Part shown: piece by piece, positions 13,747-45,891 of the stretch
How positions within the stretch are numbered: position 1 is the stretch's first letter
Layout of the letters: each line of letters begins with the position of its first letter
Source of the DNA: Peromyscus leucopus
Lineage: Eukaryota > Chordata > Mammalia > Rodentia > Cricetidae
Length of the DNA: 64,000 nt
Direction of reading: 5' to 3'
Assembly (NCBI RefSeq): GCF_004664715.2
Contig: NC_051083.1
Location: forward strand, 96,917,161 to 96,981,160
The notes under the pieces: model-generated
The model's input: only the letters and a program-made list of their open reading frames with translations
Database searches by the model: none
Told to the model about the DNA's origin: nothing
Program-made: the position numbers and the translations under genes

Positions 13747-14625
13747 CCCTAAAGTGAAACATTTAAACCTCAGTGCATAGTAAGTAAATGAATCACTGAT
13801 CGGATTCTATCCTAGCTCTTTTACTTGCCACAGATGAACTAGATACCTCCTCATCTGGAAATGATGGATGGTGGGAAGACCTTCAGAAAACAAGTGTGAT
13901 TCACAGAAATACACTGGAAATCCAGCCAGACAATACATTTTTAAAGTTAAAATAGAAGCATAAGTACTACAAAGACTCAAGAAATGATGTTTTTTTAAAA
14001 GAAAAATATTTCACATGAGTGAAAACTCACAGAAATTGTTGAGAATTGAGCAAAAAGAAAAATAAAGATGGAAGCTCTATAACAGAGCCCCGGTTTTATT
14101 CCTTTGTGTAGGTACAGCACTGACTTAACACTGAAAGTGACCGATTCATTAAATGAAGGCTTGGAAATACATAAAATAGCTACTCTGCCCATATGCTAAA
14201 AAATAACAGTTGAGTTACAGTTGCCTAAGCAAAAGATAATCTATTCTTTTCTGAAATTTACTTCAGTCAATCACAGTCCTGAAATGTTGGTTGTTTTAAC
14301 ATATAAAGAATATTATGAATATTACAAGGCTTCTCTGAGAAGATCAAGGCCAGTATGCTAAATTCACAAGTGTGTAGCCCAAGAACTGGTGCCAGAAAAT
14401 CCAATGGGAGGTTCTTGTTCAGCACAAAGGATTCGTTGTGATTATTTCAGATGTAATTAGTAAATAAGACAGTTGTTTTGGTACTGTGCACTTATAACTT
14501 TGCTAAGAGAGTACATCTAATATTAAGTGTTCTTACTCTCCTGGAAATAAATCCCATTTTCATACATGGCAATATATGGATAACACCTTGACTGCTTATT
14601 CACTGGGTAATTTTCACTTTTCCAG

Positions 14626-35016
<20,391 letters not shown>

Positions 35017-35226
35017 AACTGCGAGCCTTACCCCTCACCGTCTCCCTGATGAGTAAGACTGAACTAAAACTGCTGCAGGAAACATGGAAGAAAAGACAGT
35101 CGAATGGGGTGGGGGTTCTTTAACTTTAAAGTGAATAGAAACTTCTTATAAGCCTTTTTCCTACTCCCTCAGACTATGTAATTTATTTGTAAGCCTGAAC
35201 CGCAGCCCACACAGGGCAGCAATGTT

Positions 35227-35251
35227 GAAGTGACCATTAAGAGGTCACTTC
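35227..35251 (+). promoter_or_regulatory. PAK3: Perfect 9-bp hairpin in the PAK3 3' UTR
   Basis: GAAGTGACC (35227-35235) pairs with GGTCACTTC (35243-35251) across a 7-base loop, about 210 bases after the stop codon. The surrounding sequence is non-repetitive. A structural or protein-binding role is inference. Confidence 0.45.
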
Positions 35252-37228
35252 CACCGTGAAGCGAAAGAGCCAGTAGTGAATCCCCTCATTTTGTGCATTT
35301 ACTTTGAAGAAAAAGATTTCTCAAAGATGCACACTCCCTCTTCATAGTGTTGTGTTTGTTTTTAAGTTAGAGAGTAGCCCCTCTTGCATTCAAACCTCTT
35401 TCAAAACTCCTTCCCCAATGTGATGTTTTTTCACTTGCATTGTCATTAGATGTCCGGAAAAAATAAAAGATGTCAACATGTTTTTTTAAAAAAAATAGAA
35501 AGAAAAAAAAGCAAAGAAAAAACAAAACAAAAACAAACAAAAATGAAAAAAATAGAACAAGTGCTGTGTGAAGCTGTGGACGTCCATGCCCTAATAGAGT
35601 CGCAATTTTTTCTTCTTCTGTAGTGGTGGCTTGGTTTGTGTACCTATTTTTCTGCATTTGTATTGGAAAAGGTTTCCTTTAAGACACTTTCCAAAAGCAG
35701 AGAGGAATCTGAGTGTTCAGGGTGGGTTTTTAAAAGTTGTGTCTAAACAGAGCTCTAATTGTGAGATACTGTCACATTTTACAAGGATGCTTAGGTAGTA
35801 GTTGAATTGTCATGTAAAGCAGCTTGTTGGCCTCTGTGATAACAGAAAAAAGACACACACTGAAAATGTGGCAGCGCTTCTGTGTGAGTCTAGGTTCTAG
35901 TTTAGGTTCTAAACCTAGACTACCCTGATTGGAGAAATCTTACTTACACAAAGATGAGACTTTCTCTGAGAGCCAAAAGGAAAATGCAGAACTCCTTGTT
36001 GGACAATAAATAAGCAAGGATAATAGCGAATTTAATCCTCTCTTGTGCTCCTGTAACATACGCATTGTACAATACGCACATTATGAGGAAATAGATCCAT
36101 TAGCCAACATTCTTCATAATAAAAATTATTCATTTTGACAATTTGTAACACTTAAGAATTTTTAAAGATCAAGAGATGAGAGATATAGTAAAAAAAAAAA
36201 ATTCAACTCTGTAAGAAATGGGAAGTCAGTGAAAGCTACATCCCAGTCAACGTGGCTCTAAATATTCGATAGATTTTCCCTATATATCTCTAATCTCTTT
36301 TTCAGGATATGGTGTGTTCTTATTTAGTTATGTAGGCTTTTCTCCTTTTAAAGCCTGTTCATAAAGATGTTGAAAGCTCACCAAGAAAATACTTTTGATC
36401 TATATTCATATATCCCAAGAACTATCAGTCCAATAGAATTCCTTTTGTGGCTTGAGGAAAATCCCAAAATTCTACTGTTATTTCATTATATATATTAGTT
36501 ATTTTTAATCTTCTGAGAGTAGAAAAACATCTGGAAGGTGTCTGCATAGAAAAGGATATGCTTCTCTTGTGAGTGTATAGTCAGTTTTATGAATTCTAGA
36601 AAGTTGTTTTCTCTAAGTCTTTGAAAAGCCAGCAACCTATGCTATACAACATTTCTTAATTTGTAGAGATAGAGAATCTGAATAGAGTTGACCTACATTC
36701 AGCAAGAGGGGAAAGAGATCAATGGCATATGCCTTTCTCCTCTGTGATGTACATCTGTCCATTGGACCATCCATCCAATCCTTCAAATGAAAGCACTTTC
36801 TCTAGAGTTTCTGCTGATCATATAGTGCATATGTTTATGTTGAGAAGATACCACTGGTGGATTTCCTATTTTCCTACATTATAAAATTAGGGTGAGGTTT
36901 GCCCCTCCTCTGAAAGTATCCACCATGGAATAAAAGACAAATGTGAAAAGAAAAGAAAATGATTATATTAATTTCATGTTTATTTTGCAAAGAGGCATCT
37001 GGGCCTAAAATTCTAAATGTCACACCTCTCTACTGAGAGAGGGGGACTCTTAATTTTTACTTTATCTTATTTTAAATGAAGGATTTTTCCCACTTGTAGT
37101 GCCAGGGAATTCCACAAAATACCTGGGATGCAAATAGAATTCAATTGATGGCTATATTCTACTAATAGAGAGAGCCCAAACCCTGGTTGGGAAGTCCAAG
37201 ACATCGATTAACATCTTTTGCATGTTGT

Positions 37229-37303
37229 AAAGGCCTTTGTTGTTGTTATTGTTGTTTATTATTGTTATTGTTGTTGTTGCTGTTATTGTTGTTGATGTTA
37301 TTT
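37229..37303 (+). repeat. TTG/TTA-rich imperfect trinucleotide tract
   Basis: Interrupted TTG, TTA and TTGC units in the presumed PAK3 3' UTR. Confidence 0.85.
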
Positions 37304-40104
37304 AGAAGACCCTGGAGCAGTGATCCTTCAGATCACTGTTGGCCGAGAGATGGCTACTCTTTGTACTCTCCATTCAGCATATTGACAATTAGGGGCCAGG
37401 TTCCTATTTACCATCATTTTGTACTAAGATTTAATAATCTGTTCCAGTAAGCATTACTTGTACAAAATTATATCTATGTACATGTACAAATTAGAACAGC
37501 TTCTGAAGTTTTTTCCCTGTGTTGAAGAATTACATATATTTCTAATAAGTGTTAGAGAGGAACTGTTTCTCATGCCAAAATGATGCTGAAGGATCCATAT
37601 TTGGGATACTTGAACAACCTGGACTCCAGATGGTTAATAGTTTAGTCCCTTTCCTTGATTTTGTTTTGAGCTCATCTTAATCCAGGTGAGTCTATCCAGA
37701 TCTTTAACGTTGCTAGTGTGCCCTGAGACATTTGTGGGCACATTTTCGAATGTTGATTCAAAAGTCCTGAGACAGGAATAGGGCAGTGGGAAAGTCAGGG
37801 AAGGGTGAGAAGCACAGTAAAGATTATTTATTTAAGAAAGAATAGAACATTAATATTGTAGCAAGGATCCGGTTCGTTGTCATAATCCCATGAGGATTTG
37901 GGGATGATACAATCCCCCTAAATCAGTCACCATGTTGGGAAATGACTTCGTTCTTGCCGATCTTGTCTATGTGTCATTGTAAATATTTGTGCGTCCATGC
38001 TCCATTTTGGCTACTGGATGGCCAAGTCACATGAAAAGATTGAACTCAAGTATTTATTCTTTAATTGTGTTATTCAGGTTTCTTTCAGGCTTGTGAATTG
38101 CACCTACAGTGTTTTAGTTTAACCACCTAGTCCCCACATCTATCTCTCCTGCAAAGCACATTCCATTGCTAAAAAAAAAAAAAATATAAATTGCTTCCTG
38201 TTTTCTGTATAACTGTTTTGATAGTTTGAGATGTTTGTCTATAATGGATATTCTCACCTCAAAAATCGTGTAAATAATTATATTCGTTTCCTCAATGGGT
38301 CGTTTATTTCTAATGAGGCTGCCAGTTCTCAGAGAGAGTCTATGAAGTCACTTTGAAATAACACACACAGGGATTACATCTATGTAAAAAGAAGTGTGCA
38401 TATGGATAAAGACTGGGAACACAAATAATTGGAATTGGTTGTGTTAGGGTGGTGGGATTATGTGAAAATTTTTTCTTTCAGAAATTTTCTTTCTTTGATA
38501 TTATTATATTATTAATTTAAATAAATAAAAAACAGAAAGAGAACTATAGAAACATAGAAGAGATGCCAGGAGCAGATGTCTTCTGGCCAGAGCCCAGAGC
38601 ATGCAGGGCACAGATATTTCCTAGTTACAATTATTCTGTAGGCTTTATACTTGCCTAGGTACTGAGGTTGGCACATGCTCAGGTATGGCACATGCTTTCT
38701 TGTGAGACTATTATCTAAGTCAAAGCTAAGGAGATGTCACTGCTAGAACTCCAAATGTATTCTTCTGCTATAAAACAAGCTGCCCTCAGCTTTGGTATGG
38801 CATCCGGGTGTCTATTTTGTTTGCCTTAGATTGGAGAGCTGACACCTTGATTAGCCCCTTTGATGATATTTGTTTCAGGTGCCCCTTTCTAGATTGTCTT
38901 AAAAGATTTTCAAAGTCAATTTTGGAAGGACAGAAGGATAAAATAGCTAATTCTCACCATTTCCTTGCATAACAAGACCTATCATTCTGGAAAAATTCTT
39001 TAAATGGCTGTAAGGAAAGCCCATTGGTTTCAATAGAAATTACCATATATAATTAAACCTAACTCCGAATTTCTTAAGAGAAATATTTAGGATTGTCTGT
39101 CAGCATTCAGTTCCAGTCCTATTAGTTTTGGCTTGGGATGGTCTCCTTGTACTCTTGTGCTGCATAATTATAGCTTGTAGCCAGCAATTGTGGTTTTTTT
39201 TTTTTTTTTTCAAGAGAAAGAGAGACCAACCACCAAAAGAGAAGAAATTCCTCCTAACTCACCAAAGCAATTTTAGGTGAGAACTTCAATAATGTTATAC
39301 AGTGTCAATCAAAAGCAGACCCTACCCCCATAATTCTTTTACTTAGCTATTGACAATACATATGGAAGTCTTAACCTAGCCATCCTGGTTGAATCTCGTC
39401 CTTCTCTGAGCTTATTGCAGTTAATATTCACCTAAACAAACGATGGCGTGTGGTATAAACATCTCCCAGTCTTGGAAGAAGAAGCCTGAAATTCAGCATT
39501 TGTAAACCGACAGTCTAATGGGCCTGGGATTTGGAATAACCTTAACACACAATACTGAACATATATTTGCATGTGGATTGGAAAGGGAATAAATAGGGCC
39601 TTGGGAATAAGGGAAATGTTTCTCTTACGAAAGAGTTTTTCAAAAAAAAGACATATTTCTACTATAGTTTTTGGTTGTTTGGCTTTCAGTTTTATCACTC
39701 CTTTTCTGCTTCATACTCCTTTAGTAATCAAATATATCTAACCCAACTTCTCATGCATGGGAATGGCTGTTTATCATTAAACAGTATCTAAATGAATCTG
39801 CAAATGTGGGAATCAAGATATCACCTTGTGCACACCTCTGACTATATATATACTATCAACTTGTAGCATTTAATGCCACTTAATATCATTGAACTTGAAA
39901 GGTAAACTTATAAAATCTAATTAGTGCCATCAGCGTCTCTATAGAAGCTGCCATCGGGTGAATGCTGTCTTGTAATACCAACAGTAAGGCAAGTACTATG
40001 TATGTTCATCCGATTTGGAACCTAGAAACAAGCTGACAACAATGCTAGAGAATGAGTCAGATGTAATAGAAGTGACCCTGGCCAGGAAAGAGACATAGAT
40101 GTTA

Positions 40105-40225
40105 ACATGGGCATTTTGCCTAACTTGCTGTGTGACCTTGAGCAAATTACTTGACCTTCCTATTTATTCATCTAGAAAATAAAGGTGTTGAATTAACTGC
40201 TCTTCAAGGTCTTTTTAAAAGCTCT
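40105..40225 (+). repeat. MIR SINE in the presumed PAK3 3' UTR
   Basis: 'ctgtgtgaccttgagcaaat' and 'aaaataaaggtgttgaatta' match the MIR core. Confidence 0.65.
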
Positions 40226-41464
40226 GACATTGTATGGGGTAACAGTTTGCCTTGCAAATTTAACCTGCCAAAGCGATGGCAAATATCACAAGCTTAAGCT
40301 GGATCTCTTATGTTGCAGTTACATAGAACTATGTAAGATGGAAAAACTCAAGTAAATGAAGTTAACAGCACCAGAGAATGTAGATCAAACTCATGGAAAC
40401 CTTCCAACTTCTTCACAATGGTTTTGTTTTTATTTCAATGTCATTTTTCCACTGAATGTTCCCAGTTTTCATTTTCTATACACTGTGTGTAAAGTCTGGT
40501 TTCCATTAAGCTGTGGCTAGCATTTGCTACTAGAAGAGAAATTCACTGTCACATTTCATAGAATAAAACTTGGGCCTCTCTTTTCCTATGAAGCAGTTAT
40601 GGGCCTTAGAGCATTAAAGTAGAAATGGCACAGGATGGCAGAACCCAAGCATTTGAATGGCTAAGACCACAGAGTGGACCTATGTACTTACAAGTTGCAA
40701 AAGAGAGCAACGGAAAGGCAATTGCATGCTTTTAGCAAACAAATTAACTGTTGGGTTTAAATAAAACATTTCTCATGGAAAGTCCCACAGCAATTAACTA
40801 GTTGTATAAGCATGCTATTGAAAAGAAGAGAAACCAGAAGTTAGTTTGGTGGATGGTCCCTACTGTCTGCCTACAGCAGAGTGCCAACCAGCCCTGAGTG
40901 TGAAATTCAAGTTCAATGTGTGTGCTTGTGTGTGTGGTGTGCTTTTTGACCCGCATATACTATATTCATTAGTGATGGTAAGATCTTTCACCATTAATGG
41001 GTTGAGTTTAAAAAAAATCTCAGTACATCTGACAGTAGGAGCCAGATCACATGGATACTGATGTCTACTGGGATTGATCTCATAACATCCAAATAAAATA
41101 AATTGAGGAGGATCTTCATTTTCACCAGTTTTCGGCGTTGTATCTCATTTGGCTGTGCATTATTTTTGTCAAAATGTGTTATTTGTAAACCCATGTGTAG
41201 TGAAATTCTTCTGTAATTTTGAATTAATGCTATTTATGGTCTTACGTTTGTTTGATTTTTAAGTAAGTTATTTCTTTTGTAGACTTGCTGATGGTATGAC
41301 TCCATCCCTCTGCCCTCAGCAGCTGATCTTTTTGAGGATTTTAATTTTTGGTATTTTTATTTTAATTGTGGTTGAAGCAATAGCAATTTGAAATATGGAT
41401 TGTGCATGACTGTGTCTTGAGTGTAAAAATATTGCAGTTTGAAACTTGGACCTAAAGTATTGCA

Positions 41465-41470
41465 AATAAA
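41465..41470 (+). promoter_or_regulatory. PAK3: Candidate PAK3 distal poly(A) signal AATAAA
   Basis: An AATAAA hexamer in 'tgcaaataaaacg' is followed by 'gatttgttgtttctctc', a plausible GU/U-rich downstream element. Older repeat sequence begins further right. Confidence 0.4.
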
Positions 41471-41883
41471 ACGACAAACATCAATGATTTGTTGTTTCTC
41501 TCTTCTGTCACTCTCCCACCCCACCCTGATTTCATCAGTCGCTTTGCCTGTTTCACATTTTGGAAGGTATCACACTCTTACAGGTATAGAGGTGATAAAA
41601 TGGCCAGCATTTTACCAATGTAGGAGATGATGCCCCACAGAATCTTCCATTGAATAACTCAGATTCTCTATTTGGCTTTTACATGGACTAGCTCAGAGAA
41701 GTAAATGTGTATATTCAATAGAGGACAAAAACCTGGTGGATCCCAATGGTAGATGAAGGCAAATCCCCACGAGAATTTGCATGTAACAAATACTTGGATT
41801 TTGATCAGCTTTCTGTTTGGAAATTCCTAAACATACAATGCCATGTTCATGATATTCTGATTTGTCTTATTTATCTTTTTTCA

Positions 41884-42092
41884 AAGATTTATTTTTTTAT
41901 TCATGTGTTTATGTATCTACATTATGTACAGTTGTGTGTGGGTGCCTATGAGGGCCAGATAAGGGCACAGGATCTCCTGGAAGCAGAAGTCCAGGCAGTT
42001 TTGAGACTCCCGATGTGGGTGCTGGGAACTGAACTCTAGTCCTCTGCAAGAGCAGAAAGTTCCCTTAACTGCTGAGCCACCGAGTAGTTTCT
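41884..42092 (-). repeat. B2/B3-type SINE, antisense
   Basis: 'gtgggtgctgggaactgaac' and 'taactgctgagccaccgag' mark the head of a B2-related SINE read on the opposite strand. Confidence 0.7.
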
Positions 42093-42099
42093 TCCCATA

Positions 42100-42480
42100 T
42101 CTTATATCAATACATTCTTTTTTAGTTTCTGCTTTTGTTGTTAACCCCCACATCCAATTAGTGCTGACCCACAAGCACGCGGGTGTGTGGCTATCTACTG
42201 AGGCTTGAGCAAAGAGTGACTCTTCCTTCCTAAGCAGCCAACAACTGCCAGGAGCTCTTCCAATATGGGTGGGGCCTTGGGATCCTTCCTGATCCATGAT
42301 GGAATTTTGACTGACTTGATTTTATTCAGGTCTTGTGCAAGTAACCACATGTTCTGTGAGTTGATGTACAACAGCCAAGTCATCCAAGAGTCAGCATTTC
42401 ACAGCTCTACTCTCCACCTGCCAGTTGCTACGTTCTTTCAGCCTCTACTTCCATGAAGGTCAATGGGCCTAGTTAGAGGG
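42100..42480 (-). mobile_element. L1-related fragment, antisense
   Basis: Contains 'ttcaggtcttgtgcaagtaa' and 'catgttctgtgagttgatg', close to rodent Lx-type L1 sequence. Confidence 0.5.
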
Positions 42481-43248
42481 AGGTTGATATAAATGACCTA
42501 TCAACAGCTGGGAACTAATAGTTACTTATCCTTAACAGTTTGACCAGCTATGCGTCTCTGCATTAACCACTACCCTCTGCAAAAAGTTTTTCTGAGCATA
42601 GTTGAGAGAATCACAGATCTATGGCTATAAACATAAATGGTTAGAATTGCAGACTGACAGCATGACCATTTAGCAAAACAGTAACAGTAGGTTCCTTCTA
42701 GAGTCTATGGTCTCCTTAGTCATGATCTTTTGACCAGATTTATGGTTCAAGGCATGAAATCCCCCCAGTGGAGAAACCTCATACCCAATCAGAAACCAGT
42801 CCTTCACCCATAACCTTTACACAACTATTACATCAGTGGGGCTACTTTACCAGCAGATCAGTATTAGAGCATGCAGTGTCCAGCACTGAGGAAAACCACT
42901 GATGCTTTTTCTCTCTCAGCAGCCTGCACACAGAAAGCCGACTTTCTGACACTGTGTAAGCTAGCCAACTTGGAGAGAATTTCTTCGTAAATTTGAGGCT
43001 GATTTTTCTATCCCTTGCATTCAAAAGTAAGTGTTATCTTCAGCAATCGGGTCTTACCATCTACGTATGGTGGAAAACCAAGAGCAGTGGCAATATCCTG
43101 TGTTTTGGGGGTGTGCTGGGGTCTTTTTGATCAATAAAGAGGTAAAGAGGTAGCCTGTACCTGGCACTGAAGTTTTCCTTTTATAATCCATATATTCTGG
43201 GAGCAGATTGCCCACATTGCAAGGTACTTCTGTTGAACCCCCCATGTA

Positions 43249-43365
43249 TGTATTATGTCTTTATGTATGTATATGTATATATATAGAGATGCACTATATA
43301 TAGTATACATTGTGTATTAATATATATGTATATTAAATACATACATATTATATATATATATAATT
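43249..43365 (+). repeat. AT-rich tract with ATGT and TATA runs
   Basis: Alternating A/T and TATG units able to form cruciforms. No coding content. Confidence 0.8.
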
Positions 43366-43549
43366 ACCTTACAAACTAGGGGATTTCCATAAGGCTTCAT
43401 GTATTCTTGACTAACCCACCCCCTACATTCTCTTCTCCCTAACTACTCTATCCCCACTTAAAACTTCAACCCTGAGTATAACTTCCGTCTCATTTCATGT
43501 CACTTGTGTTCTGCTATCCTTTCTAGTTGAAATTTTTCTTGGGTTGGAT

Positions 43550-44290
43550 GCAGATAAAACCACTTTAAGATTCCATCTCACTAAAGTAAGTATGGCCCAA
43601 ATCATGAATCTAACTGACAACAAAAGCTGTCATAGATGTGGAGAAAGTAGAAGCCTTTATACACTGTTGGTAAGAAGGTAAACTAGTGAAGCCACTGGGG
43701 AAATCAGCCTGAGGTTTCTCAAAAACTATAAATGGAACTACTACACAACCCATCTGTATCACTCCTTCGTAAATGCTCAAAGGACTTTATATCATACTAT
43801 AGAAATACTTTCACATCAATGGTTCATTCACAATAGCTTGGAAATAGAAACAACAAAGATACCAACAAATGATGAATAGATAAGGAAAATGTGGTACATG
43901 TTCACTATGGAATATGACTTAACAGTAAGTGAAAAATGAGATTATAAAGTTTGCAAGCAAATGAATAGAACTAGAAAAAAATACACTGAGTGAAGTCACC
44001 TAGGCTCAGAAAAACAAGTGTTATGTATTTCACTCAAATGTAGATCCCAGCTTTGAATCCTTTCTATGTTTAGCCTGAAATATATGTGAAATCCAGGAAA
44101 CTAGAAACTGGCTACCTTAGGGGAAGGGCATAATGAAATTCAGGTAAAATAGAAGTTGAGAAGGGGAATATTGTGGACAGAAGTGTTCAAACACAGAGAG
44201 GAAGGTTGCAATGAGAAAATGAGGTATTGGTAGGGGGCCTAACCAAAATGAAAGATGCATGAATATAGAATATAGAAAATATATAATATT
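43550..44290 (+). mobile_element. L1 fragment, end of ORF2 and 3' region
   Basis: Sense L1 sequence including 'ctgtcatagatgtggagaaa' and 'tggtacatgttcactatgga', decayed by stops. It ends at the left arm of the inverted duplication. Confidence 0.75.
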
Positions 44291-44292
44291 TA

Positions 44293-44428
44293 TGAAAACA
44301 TAAGCTCCAAATAAATGCTTGCTTTTTAAACCTTCCTTGGTCATGGTGTCTTGTTACAGAATTATAAAAGTAACTAAGACATAAGACCAGAGCAGTCTAG
44401 GTATGTTAAAATACATGTATAATAAGAC
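44293..44428 (-). repeat. Left arm of a 137-bp inverted duplication
   Basis: The reverse complement matches 45203-45339 with two mismatches and one 1-bp indel (about 98% identity). It holds the start of a rodent interspersed repeat plus about 50 bp of unique flank. It abuts the 3' end of an L1 fragment. Confidence 0.9.
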
Positions 44429-45202
44429 ATGATGAATGATGAATAGATAAGGAATATATAGAAATGATTCTTATGAGCTAAAAAGTTACAAAGTTTTACC
44501 AAAATCAATTAACCTTTTTCTTTACAACAAAAATTGGGGGAATAAGGCATAAACAGTGATAAATGCATTCATATGCAGCTTAGTACTATTAGTCTGTATG
44601 CTGGAACTCTAGCCTTGTCCAAGTCTCTCGCATCCTTTTGAAGTAGAGTGGGCCTAATACCTGAAGAGCTAACCACAAATAGTGGCTGTAATGCTTATTC
44701 TCAGAGGCATCAGCTGCCAGACACTTAGTTGGCATCTTTTTGGTTACCACATATATATGTTAAATATCACCACTATTAGTGACATCAGCTAATCCTGAAC
44801 CAACATCACTGCACACTCACTCAAATGCATGCCACTTTAGTCTACTTACTTGTGTTTTATATATGTATACAATTCTGGGTAGGACACTGGGGTAAGCAGT
44901 ACTACAGCATATAGCTTTTCTATACCTGAAAGCAAAAGTCACTTCAATGGGATCAAACCATTTTTCTACATCTTTGTACCATTTAATAGCTCTATTTCAA
45001 TTATTTCTACATACTCAAAGAACCAGGAATGGCTTTCACATTCCTTTCTCTATTCCTAAGACTTCTCAGATCACTCCTTATATATTCCAGTGTTTTCCTC
45101 ACCCACCATCTGCCATGGAGCTTAATCTTTAGCTTTTGCTGTAACCCTTCCTTTGAACATTCTCTGTTTTGCAAGCACTTAACTTTAGAGTTGGCAGTTT
45201 GG

Positions 45203-45339
45203 GTCTTATTATACATGTATTTTAACATACCTAGACTGTTCTGGTCTTATGTCTTAGTTACTTTTATAATTCTGTAACAAGACACTATGACCAAGGAAGG
45301 TTTAAAAAGCAAGCATTTTATTTGGAGCTTATGTTTTCA
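45203..45339 (+). repeat. Right arm of the 137-bp inverted duplication
   Basis: Partner of 44293-44428. Here the sequence continues into the rest of the interspersed repeat, so this arm is the likely donor. The spacer is 774 bp. Confidence 0.9.
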
Positions 45340-45414
45340 GAGAGTTAGAGCCTATAACCATCATGAAAAAAATGGCACCAGGCAGGCAACCATGACATGT
45401 GAGCAGCAGCTGGG

Positions 45415-45891
45415 TGTAGTGGGTAGCTGTTCTAGCTTTGACCTGGAAGTACTACCCCCAGTGAGGCTTCTGGTAACTGTCATGCCTACTTATGACCTGC
45501 CCCTGAGGTGGGGCCAAGAGGGGAGCCCTTAAGACCCAAGATCTGGATGTGTTGGCTCTCTTGGTTCCTGGTGATCCTGGATGATGGATGGTGACCACAA
45601 AGGGACCCGAACGAACCCCCAATCTTCTGATGCAGGCTAGCTCAGTTGATAGAGCATGGGACTCTTAATCCCAGGGTCGTGGGTTCATGCCCCACATTGG
45701 GCACCAGATATTGGGGGATTTATTAAGGCAACTCCACGTACTTTAAAAGGAGGTTTATTTTGGGGGGTAACTTACAGCTAGTAAAGGGGTTGGTACAGGA
45801 TTCAGGAGAGGTGAGGTGCAGTCCAGCTGGGTTCTCTGAAGAACTCTGCTTGGTTTACTTCCAGGTCAAAGTTGGAACAGCTACCACTACA
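45415..45891. mobile_element. Palindromic LTR insertion: LTR(+), tRNA-Lys sequence, LTR(-)
   Basis: This 477-bp insertion has inverted ends (TGTAGTGG...CCACTACA) and is flanked by the 6-bp target duplication GCTGGG (45409-45414 and 45892-45897). Left part (45415-about 45634): an LTR-like unit reading TG...CA on the plus strand. Middle (about 45635-45706): tRNA-Lys(CTT) positions 5-76 including CCA. Right part (45707-45891): a second LTR-like unit on the minus strand with AATAAA signals, ending CCCCCAATATC just before a primer-binding-site-like TGG. The two units share about 37 bp at the outer ends and CCCCCAAT near the inner ends but differ between. The host is a rodent interspersed repeat whose sequence resumes exactly after removal. 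It contains no gene. Confidence 0.8.
45635..45706 (+). pseudogene. Reverse-transcribed mature tRNA-Lys(CTT) sequence
   Basis: The sequence matches tRNA-Lys with anticodon CTT (45664-45666) from nucleotide 5 to 76. The A box (TAGCTCAGTTGATAGAGC) and B-box region are recognisable. It includes CCA at 45704-45706, which eukaryotic tRNA genes do not encode, so it derives from mature tRNA. Compared with the canonical sequence as I remember it, changes at positions 17, 57, 66 and 73 are CpG-decay type; position 19 is G to A; position 58, the m1A site, is A to T. The first four bases are TGCA rather than the acceptor GCCC, so it is not a working gene. Confidence 0.75.

Larger units (their letters stand above)
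35017..41490 (+). other. PAK3: PAK3 3' untranslated region (extent inferred)
   Basis: About 6.5 kb of AT-rich, mostly non-repetitive sequence follows the stop. AATAAA hexamers occur at 36005, 38520, 38524, 40562, 40760, 41092 and 41465. The last one is followed within 25 bases by a T/G-rich stretch (41486-41500) that would suit a downstream element, so I take it as the main distal poly(A) site. PAK3 is known to have long 3' ends. An old MIR element (about 40105-40225) and a TTG-rich tract (37229-37303) lie inside. The true end, and use of the site at 36005, need RNA data. Confidence 0.5.

Noticed and set aside
45631..45706. A functional tRNA-Lys gene
   Set aside because: It contains an encoded CCA, lacks the proper first four acceptor bases, and sits between two inverted LTR-like units, so it is a reverse-transcribed copy.
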